A DNA stretch of 37,064 nt from Candidatus Rokuibacteriota bacterium (GTDB taxonomy: Bacteria; Methylomirabilota; Methylomirabilia; Rokubacteriales; CSP1-6): positions 1 through 37,064 of the forward strand of contig QHSL01000011.1 of the NCBI GenBank assembly GCA_003220435.1, written 5' to 3'. The notes under the pieces are model-generated. The model saw only the letters and a program-made list of their open reading frames with translations. It ran no database searches and was not told the origin of the DNA. Below, piece after piece: positions 31,388-37,064 of the stretch (positions are counted from its first letter, which is position 1; each line of letters opens with the position of its first letter). Position numbers and translations under genes: made by a program.

Positions 31388-31662
31388 TGCGGCTCAGCCG
31401 CGAGCGCATCTTCCATCTCGCCGACCTGATCATGAAGGAGCTCGGTTCCACCGTGGGCGTGACCGTCAAGGCGCCCGACGACCTCCGGACCGAGATCATG
31501 CGCGCGCTGACCGAAGAGGCGAAGCTCGCCGACTCCATCGACGGCGAGGTGCGCAAGATCCTCGGCTCCTACTCACGGCCGATGCCGGAAGGCAGCCGCG
31601 AGTGGGAAGTGCTCTACCAGAAGACCCGCGAGGAAGTGTTCCGCAAGAGGTTCCGCCTCTGA
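31387..31662 (+). CDS. DUF507 family protein (second of pair)
   Basis: 91 residues beginning MRLSRERIFHLADLIMKEL, with IDGEVRKIL, EGSREWEVLYQKTREEV and a basic C-terminus; this is a clear DUF507 match. No catalytic residues are recognisable. Start ATG at 31387 overlaps the stop of the first copy. The stop overlaps the proposed CTG start of ubiX as CTGA. Confidence 0.85.
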   Translation: MRLSRERIFHLADLIMKELGSTVGVTVKAPDDLRTEIMRALTEEAKLADSIDGEVRKILGSYSRPMPEGSREWEVLYQKTREEVFRKRFRL

Positions 31663-32255
31663 AGCGGCTCGTCGTTGGTATCACCGGCGCGACCGGATCG
31701 ATCTACGGGATCCGTCTGCTCGAGATCCTCCGCGGACACGCCGAGGTGCAGACCCACCTCGTCATCTCCGCGCCGGGCAAGCGGACGATCGTGGAGGAGA
31801 CCGCCTACACGGTGGCCGACGTCGAGAGCCTGGCGGCGCACCACTACGACATCCGCGACATCGGTGCCTCGATCGCCTCCGGCTCGTTCCGCACCGCCGG
31901 CATGGTGATCGCGCCGTGCTCGATCAAGACCGCCGGCGCCATCGCCTCGTGCCACACCGATTCGCTGATCGCGCGCGCGGCCGACGTGACGCTGAAGGAA
32001 GGCCGGCCGCTCATCATGCTCGTGCGCGAGACCCCGCTGCACATCGGCCACCTCAAGTGCATGCTGGCGCTCGCGGAGATGGGCGCGGTGATGCTGCCAC
32101 CGATGCCGGCCTTCTACAATCGCCCGAAGGGCCTCGACGACATCGTGAACCACACGATCGCGCGGGTGCTGGACCGCCTCAATCTCCCGCAGACGCTCGT
32201 CGACGAGTGGCCCGGGACGACGCGGCGTGGTGCCAGAGCAGAACCGGGTGACTGA
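31659..32255 (+). CDS. ubiX: Flavin prenyltransferase UbiX (probable CTG start)
   Basis: Attaches a dimethylallyl group to FMN to make the prenyl-FMN cofactor of UbiD decarboxylases. Motifs: VVGITGATGSIYG, PCSIKTAGAIA, RAADVTLKEGRPL and MLPPMPAFYN. Family members start directly at MKRLVVGITG; here that position is CTG at 31659, overlapping the DUF507 stop as CTGA, with AAGAGG 8 bases upstream. The only ordinary start is GTG at 31602, which would add 19 atypical residues and a 61-base overlap. From CTG the product is 198 aa. No ubiD is adjacent. Confidence 0.93.
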   Translation: MKRLVVGITGATGSIYGIRLLEILRGHAEVQTHLVISAPGKRTIVEETAYTVADVESLAAHHYDIRDIGASIASGSFRTAGMVIAPCSIKTAGAIASCHTDSLIARAADVTLKEGRPLIMLVRETPLHIGHLKCMLALAEMGAVMLPPMPAFYNRPKGLDDIVNHTIARVLDRLNLPQTLVDEWPGTTRRGARAEPGD

Positions 32256-32985
32256 CGTCTCGGTCGTCATCCCCGTCTACGACGAGGAAGAAAGCCTCCG
32301 TCCGCTCTGGGCCGAACTCTGCCCGGTGCTCGAGCGGCTCGGCGTGACGTTCGAGGTGGTGTTCGTGGACGACGGCAGCCGAGACCACAGCCCCGAGGTC
32401 ATCCGCGCCTTCCGCGAGAGCGACCCGCGGGTGCGGCTGGTGCGGCTCAAGACGAACGGCGGGGAGACGGCGGCGACCGATGCCGGGCTCAAGGCGGCGC
32501 GCGGCCGCCGGATCGTCGTGATGGACGCGGACCTCCAGAACGATCCGCGCGATATTCCGGCGCTGCTCTGGCACCTCGACCATTGGGATGCCGCGACGGG
32601 CTGGCGCGTGAATCGGGCCGAGGGCGACGGCCTCGTCCGGCGCGTCTCGTCGCGAATCGCCAACCGCATCCGCAACTGGCTGTCCAACGAGACCATCCAG
32701 GACAGCGGCTGCACCTTCCGAGCGTTCCGCCGGGAGTGTTTGCGCGGGCTGGTGCTCTACCGTGGTCTGCATCGCTTCATTCCGACGCTGCTGAAGATGC
32801 GCGGCTACCGGGTGATCGAAGTGCCGGTGAACCATCGCCCGCGCCGCTTCGGACGGTCCAAATACGGCCTGCTGAGCCGCGCCGCCGTCTCGTGCGCGGA
32901 TTTGCTGGCCATCCGCTGGATGCAACGTCGCCTGCTCCGCTACGAAGTCATCGAGGACGTGGGCGGCGAGCTCGTCCACGACTGA
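32248..32985 (+). CDS. GT2 family glycosyltransferase (dolichyl-phosphate-mannose synthase-like)
   Basis: From GTG at 32248 the protein begins MTDVSVVIPVYDEEESL, the usual GT2 start, and has 245 residues; a GTG at 32227 is also possible. It carries VFVDDGSRD, the nucleotide-sugar/metal motif MDADLQNDP and the acceptor region SGCTFRAFRRE. No membrane helices are seen, as in soluble DPM1/ArnC-like enzymes that glycosylate polyprenyl phosphate. It overlaps ubiX by 8 bases and precedes a Gfo/Idh oxidoreductase. Confidence 0.85.
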   Translation: MTDVSVVIPVYDEEESLRPLWAELCPVLERLGVTFEVVFVDDGSRDHSPEVIRAFRESDPRVRLVRLKTNGGETAATDAGLKAARGRRIVVMDADLQNDPRDIPALLWHLDHWDAATGWRVNRAEGDGLVRRVSSRIANRIRNWLSNETIQDSGCTFRAFRRECLRGLVLYRGLHRFIPTLLKMRGYRVIEVPVNHRPRRFGRSKYGLLSRAAVSCADLLAIRWMQRRLLRYEVIEDVGGELVHD

Positions 32986-32990
32986 GACCC

Positions 32991-33953
32991 GTGAACGTCC
33001 TGCTGGTCGGCCTCGGCCGCTGGGGCGAAAACCACCTGCGCGTGCTGGCCGAGCTCGGCGCGACGGTGTGGGTCGCCGACGCATCCTCGGACCGTCTGGC
33101 CTGGGCGCTGCGACAGGGCATCGACCGGCGACGTGCGGTCACCGACTATCGCGAGGCGCTCACCCACGTCGACGCGGTGGACGTCGTCACGCCGGCGGGC
33201 AGCCACCGCGCGATCGCCGGCGAGTGCCTGGCGGCCGGCCGGCATTGCTTCGTCGAAAAGCCGCTCGCCGCGACGGCGGCGGAGGCGCGCGAGCTGGAGG
33301 CCGCCGGCCGCGCGGCCCGGCGCCTGGTACAGGTCGGGCACATCTTCCGCTTCCATCCGGTGACGGCCGTGCTGCGTGAGGCGCTCGCCGCGGGGCGCAT
33401 CGGCCGCGTCCGCTACGCCACCGGCCGCTTCGCGGGATTCAAGCGGCCACGCCCCGACGGCGGCGTCACCCAGGCCGACGCGATCCACTACTTCGACCTC
33501 TTCGCGTATCTCTTCGACCGAGACGCGACGCGTGTCGACGCCATTCAGCGCGACTATCTCGGCCGCGGCCTCGACGATCTGTCGTGGACCGTCGTGCACT
33601 ACGGCGACATTCCCGCGTCGGTCGAGGCGAACTACTTCGTTCCGGGTACCTGGCGCGAGTGCGTGATCGTCGGCGAGCGTGGCGCGCTGGTCGCGGACTT
33701 CAACGACGAGGCGGTCACCGTGCATCTCGGTGAGCATCGCCGCCGCGGCGGCGCGTGGGAGGCCGTAGAGACGGGGAAGGAAGGGCTGCCCGTACGCGCC
33801 GAGGAGCCGCTACGGCTCGAGCTGCGCGCGTTCCTCGACGCGTGCGCCGGGAGGGCGCCGAATCCAGTGCCCGCCTCGGTCGGTGTGCGCGCGCTCGACG
33901 TGGTCGAGGCAGCCGAGCGGTCCGCGCGGCTCGCGCGTACTGTAATCCTCTGA
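32991..33953 (+). CDS. Gfo/Idh/MocA family NAD(P)-dependent oxidoreductase
   Basis: 320 residues from GTG at 32991, chosen because the Rossmann motif GLGRWG (7-12) follows at once; an open frame upstream is only the shadow of the glycosyltransferase gene. The family motif VEKPLA (88-93) and the active-site segment QADAIHYFD are present. Substrates are usually sugars, often UDP- or CDP-linked. With the glycosyltransferase 5 bases upstream it probably acts in a small envelope- or lipid-sugar pathway; the substrate is unknown. Confidence 0.88.
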   Translation: MNVLLVGLGRWGENHLRVLAELGATVWVADASSDRLAWALRQGIDRRRAVTDYREALTHVDAVDVVTPAGSHRAIAGECLAAGRHCFVEKPLAATAAEARELEAAGRAARRLVQVGHIFRFHPVTAVLREALAAGRIGRVRYATGRFAGFKRPRPDGGVTQADAIHYFDLFAYLFDRDATRVDAIQRDYLGRGLDDLSWTVVHYGDIPASVEANYFVPGTWRECVIVGERGALVADFNDEAVTVHLGEHRRRGGAWEAVETGKEGLPVRAEEPLRLELRAFLDACAGRAPNPVPASVGVRALDVVEAAERSARLARTVIL

Positions 33954-33982
33954 GATCGAGCGAGCGACCCCCCAACAGCGCG

Positions 33983-34005
33983 GGCGCCGCGAGATCGTCG
34001 GCGCC
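33983..34005. terminator. Hairpin between convergent genes
   Basis: GGCGCCG (33983-33989) and CGGCGCC (33999-34005) pair perfectly across a 9-base loop, between the ends of the oxidoreductase (plus) and the PEP-CTERM gene (minus). No T-run follows on either strand, so termination is plausible but not certain. Confidence 0.45.
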
Positions 34006-34033
34006 AGTAACGGTCCGAGAGAAGGAGTGACGG

Positions 34034-34585
34034 CTACCGGCGCCGTCTCCAGGCCATGAAGCTGAGCCCGGCGAGCCCGACCCCGAGAAGCGTCAGCGTC
34101 GCCGGCTCGGGAACGTTGCCGCGAGGCGGCACGCTCCAGATGTTATAGGTGTTCGGCGACGCGAAGTAGACCGTGGGCGGATCTGCCTCGACGATGGTCG
34201 CGAACGGGACGGCAAGGATCTGAGCCGGCGTCGGGAAGCAGCTGATGTCGCTCGCCTGCCCGGTCTCGCAGCCCTTCGACAGCAGCTGGACCTGGCCGAC
34301 CATGCCGGCGCCGCCCTGAAGGATCCCGGCCAGGATTTCGTTGCCGAAGATCACGACGTCGCTCCACGTCGTGGGATCGGTCAGCGAGCCCGCCGCCGAC
34401 TCGAAGAGGACCACGTATCCACCCTGAACGAGAGCCGGAAGCTCGTGCGCCGGGCAGAGGTCGCACGGCGCCCCGGTCGCGGTGTTCTCGATGGTCTCGA
34501 AGAGGTCAAGGGTGAAGGCTCCCGTCTGAGGGGCGCCGAAGAACAGAGCGCCTACGATGAGCGCAAGCGCGATCAGATGCTTCAT
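34034..34585 (-). CDS. PEP-CTERM sorted secreted protein
   Basis: 183 residues from ATG at 34585, which begins a clean signal peptide (MKHLIALALIVGALFFGAP). The C-terminus has the full PEP-CTERM signal: VPEP (158-161), a hydrophobic helix TLTLLGVGLAGLSFMAW and RRRR at the end. The family is processed by an exosortase, which is not in this window. The body carries four cysteines (CDLC at 41-44, Cys106, Cys116) that could form disulfides; its function is unknown. The frame continues upstream but lacks signal-peptide character there. Confidence 0.9.
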   Translation of the reverse strand: MKHLIALALIVGALFFGAPQTGAFTLDLFETIENTATGAPCDLCPAHELPALVQGGYVVLFESAAGSLTDPTTWSDVVIFGNEILAGILQGGAGMVGQVQLLSKGCETGQASDISCFPTPAQILAVPFATIVEADPPTVYFASPNTYNIWSVPPRGNVPEPATLTLLGVGLAGLSFMAWRRRR

Positions 34586-34745
34586 TGGCCTTATCGAGCC
34601 GCTGTCCGTTGCAGATACCAAGTCACCAGGGACTAAAGCAAATCGGGGGCCACGGCCGAGCACCAATGAATCCGACGAGTTCAGAGACGATCAAAAACCG
34701 AGCGGGCCCGACCCGTAAAGCTTTCCGACGGTCGCGGGATGCGGG
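34586..34745. other. Divergent region between the PEP-CTERM gene and the riboswitch
   Basis: No gene was found. It should hold the minus-strand promoter of the PEP-CTERM gene; no convincing -35/-10 pair was recognised on that strand. The plus-strand riboswitch promoter starts at its right edge. Confidence 0.3.
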
Positions 34746-34774
34746 TTGTCTTCCGGCCGGAATCTGCGTATCGT
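34746..34774 (+). promoter_or_regulatory. Promoter of the cobalamin riboswitch transcript
   Basis: TTGTCT (34746-34751) and TATCGT (34769-34774) are separated by exactly 17 bases. Transcription would start near 34781, just before the 5' strand of the riboswitch closing stem at 34785. Confidence 0.7.
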
Positions 34775-34784
34775 CGCCCCGTCA

Positions 34785-34943
34785 GCGCTCGGGTACCCGA
34801 TGAGGGCCCAGGGAAGGCGGTGCGAAGCCGCCGCGACCCCGTCACTGTAATCGGGGACGAAACCCGCACGAGGCCACTGGCCGTGAGGCCGGGAAGGCGC
34901 GGGGAGTAGGACGATCCGAGAGCCAGGAGACCTGCCCGAGCGC
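34785..34943 (+). ncRNA. Cobalamin (adenosylcobalamin-type) riboswitch
   Basis: All main elements are visible in order: GGGAAGGCGGTGCGAAGCCG (from 34811), CGTCACTGTAATCGGGG, GCCACTGGCC, CCGGGAAGGCG and the B12 box AGCCAGGAGACCTGCC (34921-34936). The closing stem is perfect over 9 bp: GCGCTCGGG (34785-34793) with CCCGAGCGC (34935-34943). No terminator hairpin follows; the ribosome binding site of the next gene is 23 bases downstream, so control is probably at translation initiation. Confidence 0.95.
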
Positions 34944-34980
34944 GCCAACCACCAACCGGTCTTCGAGGGAGGATCGTGGA

Positions 34981-35145
34981 ATGAAGCGGCTTGCCGAAAT
35001 CCCCGACGTCGTCGAGTTGTGCGTCCGCGACAAGGATCGCTTCCCGTGCCTCGGGGTGATCCACCGGCTCGGGCCCGACGGACGCATCTATTGCACGCGC
35101 TGTGGCGCGAACCAGCCGGGTGCGGTGTACGTTCGCAAAACATGA
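34981..35145 (+). CDS. Riboswitch-controlled 54-aa four-cysteine protein
   Basis: ATG at 34981 has an excellent ribosome binding site, AGGGAGGA (34966-34973), 7 bases upstream, directly after the cobalamin riboswitch, and runs to TGA at 35143-35145. The 54 residues begin MKRLAEIPDVVELCVRDKD and include Cys14, Cys23 and a CTRC pair (Cys38, Cys41). This spacing could make a small zinc ribbon or metal site. There are no membrane helices and no signal peptide. No family is recognised. Its position predicts repression by cobalamin; it may serve cobalamin or cobalt/zinc homeostasis, or be a leader for the transport gene downstream. Confidence 0.7.
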   Translation: MKRLAEIPDVVELCVRDKDRFPCLGVIHRLGPDGRIYCTRCGANQPGAVYVRKT

Positions 35146-35226
35146 CCGGTTGGTGCGACATCCTTGCGGGTGCTGGTGCGCCTCGTGGCCTTCGGCTAGA
35201 CTCCGCGGCAGTTGTCTGAGGTGCCC

Positions 35227-36180
35227 ATGCGGCCGATCGGGCTCGCGGTCATTCTCGCTGGTAGTCTCATGCTTGCGCCGCTCGATGGTGAGGCGCAGCA
35301 AACCGGGAAGGTATACCGAATCGGCGAGCTTAGAGAGGGTCCGGCTCTTCCTCCCAAGCCCTTCGCGGACGCGATGCGGGAGGTCGGGTGGGTCGAGGGC
35401 CAGAATTTCAGGATCGAGAGACGCAATGCCAGCAGACGAGAGCAACTCCCGGTGCTCGCGGCTGAACTCGTGCAGCTCAAGGTTGACCTCATTCTGACAA
35501 GCGGAACGCCCGCGACTCGTGCGGCCAAGGAGGCGACCAAGACCATACCCGTCGTGTTCAACCTCGCCGGGGACCCAGTCGAAACCGGGCTGGTTGCCAG
35601 CTTTGCGCGGCCGGGTGGCAACCTCACCGGGTTCGCTCTGGGCGTCCCCGACGACAAACTTCTGGAAGTCCTCAAGGAGGCGATACCCGGGGTTTTGCAC
35701 GTGGCGTACCCTGCCGCGGAAGAGGCCCCAAGAAGGCACGCGCGCTTGAGTGCCGCAGCCCGGGTACTCGGATTGGGGGTTCAGGGCATCGCCGTGCGCA
35801 GGCCGGCAGACTTCGACCGATTCTTCGAGGCCGCCAAGCGCCAGGGCGCGGGCGCCGCGCTGGTCTGGAACGTCGCTTGGTTCCGCCCTTACCTGGAACG
35901 CCTTGGAGCCGCCGCGGAGAAGAGTCAGCTACCAGCGATCGGCTACGACCGGCAATTCGCGGAGTCGGGAGGCTTGCTCTCCTACGGCCCGACGCCGTTA
36001 CAAAATGTCCCGCGTCTCGCCGCTCAGATCGACAAGATCCTCAAGGGCGCCAGGCCCGCCGACCTGCCGGTGGAGCAACCCACGAAGTTTGAGCTGGTCA
36101 TCAATCTCAAGACCGCGAAGACGCTCGGCCTCGTGATCCCTCAGCCGCTCCTGGTGCGGGCGGACCAGGTGATCGAGTAG
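35227..36180 (+). CDS. ABC transporter substrate-binding protein (TrpX/PF04392-like)
   Basis: 317 residues from ATG at 35227, with GAGG 6 bases upstream; alternative TTG (35212) and GTG (35221) starts exist. A signal peptide ends near GEA-QQ (residue 23). The mature protein has the periplasmic-binding-protein type I layout: YRIGELREGP, ILTSGTPATRAAKEAT, IPVVFNLAGDPVETGLVAS and the ending LVIPQPLLVRADQVIE, characteristic of this family in high-GC uncultured lineages. No permease or ATPase is adjacent. The 81-base gap to the four-cysteine gene lacks a clear terminator, so it may share the cobalamin-controlled transcript, although a -10-like TAGACT (35197-35202) exists. Confidence 0.85.
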   Translation: MRPIGLAVILAGSLMLAPLDGEAQQTGKVYRIGELREGPALPPKPFADAMREVGWVEGQNFRIERRNASRREQLPVLAAELVQLKVDLILTSGTPATRAAKEATKTIPVVFNLAGDPVETGLVASFARPGGNLTGFALGVPDDKLLEVLKEAIPGVLHVAYPAAEEAPRRHARLSAAARVLGLGVQGIAVRRPADFDRFFEAAKRQGAGAALVWNVAWFRPYLERLGAAAEKSQLPAIGYDRQFAESGGLLSYGPTPLQNVPRLAAQIDKILKGARPADLPVEQPTKFELVINLKTAKTLGLVIPQPLLVRADQVIE

Positions 36181-36208
36181 GTCATGAGCGCAGTTAGCGG
36201 TGTGATAG

Positions 36209-36227
36209 AAGGCGCGGGGAGCGCCTT
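36209..36227. terminator. Hairpin between convergent genes, overlapping a stop codon
   Basis: AAGGCGC (36209-36215) pairs perfectly with GCGCCTT (36221-36227) around the 5-base loop GGGGA. It lies 29 bases after the substrate-binding protein stop and includes the first bases of the TAA of the minus-strand dehydrogenase. This is a likely bidirectional terminator, though without a long T-run. Confidence 0.55.
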
Positions 36228-37064
36228 AGTCCTTGAATGAGACCGGAGACGGAAGCGGACTTCCCGAAAAATGCGCGTTCAAATTAGCGAGAAGCAACGC
36301 GGTCGCCGCGGTGCGCGATTCCGGTGCACGCCCGGCTACGTGCGGCGTGACAATCACGTTGTCGAATCGTAGAAGCTCCGGAAGCTTCGGCGGCACGTTC
36401 GGTTCGCCCTCCACGACATCCAGGCCCGCCCCCGCAATGCGGTGCGATTGCAGAGCATCGATCAGCGCCGCTGTATCCACAACCGTACCGCGTCCGATGT
36501 TGACGAGATACCCTTTCGGTCCGAGGGCCGTCAGAACGTCTGCGTTGACGAGGTGTCGCGTCCCCGCGCCCCCTGGCGCAGCGGCGATCAGGAAATCGGC
36601 CCACGTCGCGAGCGCGATGAGACTGTCAAAGTATCGATAGGAAGATCCGGTGACGGCTGTCCGGTTGTGATAGCCGACCTCCATGTCGAAGCCGCGCGCG
36701 GCGCGGTGCGCGATCCTGCTTCCGATTTTTCCAAGACCGAGAACACCCAGACGCTTGCCGGAAATGGTCGGGGTGTCGACACGCCATTGGTCTTGCCATC
36801 TACCGGCACGTACGAAGCGATCGGCCTGAAGTAGGTGCCGGGTTGTCGCCATCAACAGCATCATGGCGGAGTCGGCGACAGCGGATGCGTTCGCGTCGGG
36901 GCAATTGGCGACCGCGATGCCCCGACTCCGGGCTGTGTCGAGATCGATCGCCTCATAGCCGGCGCCGACCGCGCAGGCTATCTCGAGATTCGGAAGCAAT
37001 GCCATCTCGTCGCCGCTTAGACCTCCACGGCCGTTGGTCAGAACGGCCCTGACGGTCGCGCCTC
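36226..37064 (-). CDS. D-2-hydroxyacid dehydrogenase (5' partial)
   Basis: NAD(P)-dependent reductase of the glyoxylate/hydroxypyruvate reductase type. The frame stays open to the window edge (upstream residues include TVRAVLTNGRGGLSGDE), so the internal ATG at 37005 is not the true start and the N-terminal catalytic part is missing. Visible motifs: the Rossmann glycine motif GLGKIGSRIAHRA, NIGRGTVVD, the catalytic glutamate region EGEPNVP and the catalytic histidine in TPHVAG. The substrate cannot be told from sequence. It converges with the substrate-binding protein gene. Confidence 0.93.
   Translation of the reverse strand, partial: GATVRAVLTNGRGGLSGDEMALLPNLEIACAVGAGYEAIDLDTARSRGIAVANCPDANASAVADSAMMLLMATTRHLLQADRFVRAGRWQDQWRVDTPTISGKRLGVLGLGKIGSRIAHRAARGFDMEVGYHNRTAVTGSSYRYFDSLIALATWADFLIAAAPGGAGTRHLVNADVLTALGPKGYLVNIGRGTVVDTAALIDALQSHRIAGAGLDVVEGEPNVPPKLPELLRFDNVIVTPHVAGRAPESRTAATALLLANLNAHFSGSPLPSPVSFKD

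Noticed and set aside
34681-35739. 352-codon minus-strand open frame across the riboswitch
   Set aside because: It reads through the antisense of a structured riboswitch, the four-cysteine gene and the substrate-binding gene; no motif or ribosome binding site.

Overview
The window looks like the replication-origin region of a high-GC bacterium, together with the housekeeping and accessory genes on either side. GC-rich coding, the PEP-CTERM protein, the paired DUF507 genes, the orphan ABC substrate-binding protein and the gene order suggest a Methylomirabilota/Rokubacteria-like or related Desulfobacterota-like lineage. That placement is an inference; nothing here was searched against a database.

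Left arm, mostly minus strand: a tRNA-Ser(UGA); a cobalamin-binding/radical-SAM-like protein that has lost the cluster cysteines; a secreted alpha/beta-hydrolase-like protein; a small orphan gene with a strong ribosome binding site; then the origin block serS, gyrA, gyrB, recF, dnaN, dnaA. The dnaA/rpmH divergence at about 13.43-13.67 kb carries a near-palindromic pair of DnaA boxes. More box-like sequences lie between dnaA and dnaN. Genes on both sides are read away from this point, as expected for leading-strand genes around an origin.

Right arm, plus strand: rpmH, rnpA, yidD, yidC, mnmE, rsmG, parA, parB and mnmA cover ribosome, RNase P, membrane insertion, tRNA/rRNA modification and chromosome segregation. 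They are tightly packed with many GTGA or CTGA stop/start overlaps. The F1Fo-ATPase operon follows (atpF-H-A-G-D-C). The Fo a and c genes are missing, and a 48-bp tandem repeat sits between atpG and atpD.

Accessory stretch, 26.8-34 kb: a secreted cytochrome P460-cupredoxin fusion; a four-gene coupled signalling cassette (receiver, HD-GYP, degenerate CPBP-like membrane protein, histidine kinase); two DUF507 genes; ubiX, probably starting at CTG; and a GT2 glycosyltransferase plus Gfo/Idh oxidoreductase pair.

Right end: a PEP-CTERM protein on the minus strand; a complete cobalamin riboswitch with its own promoter, controlling an unannotated 54-codon four-cysteine protein; an orphan ABC substrate-binding protein; and a D-2-hydroxyacid dehydrogenase cut by the window edge. 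The strongest candidates for new biology are the riboswitch with its small protein, the P460-cupredoxin fusion, the signalling cassette with its pseudo-protease, and the cysteine-less radical-SAM homologue.
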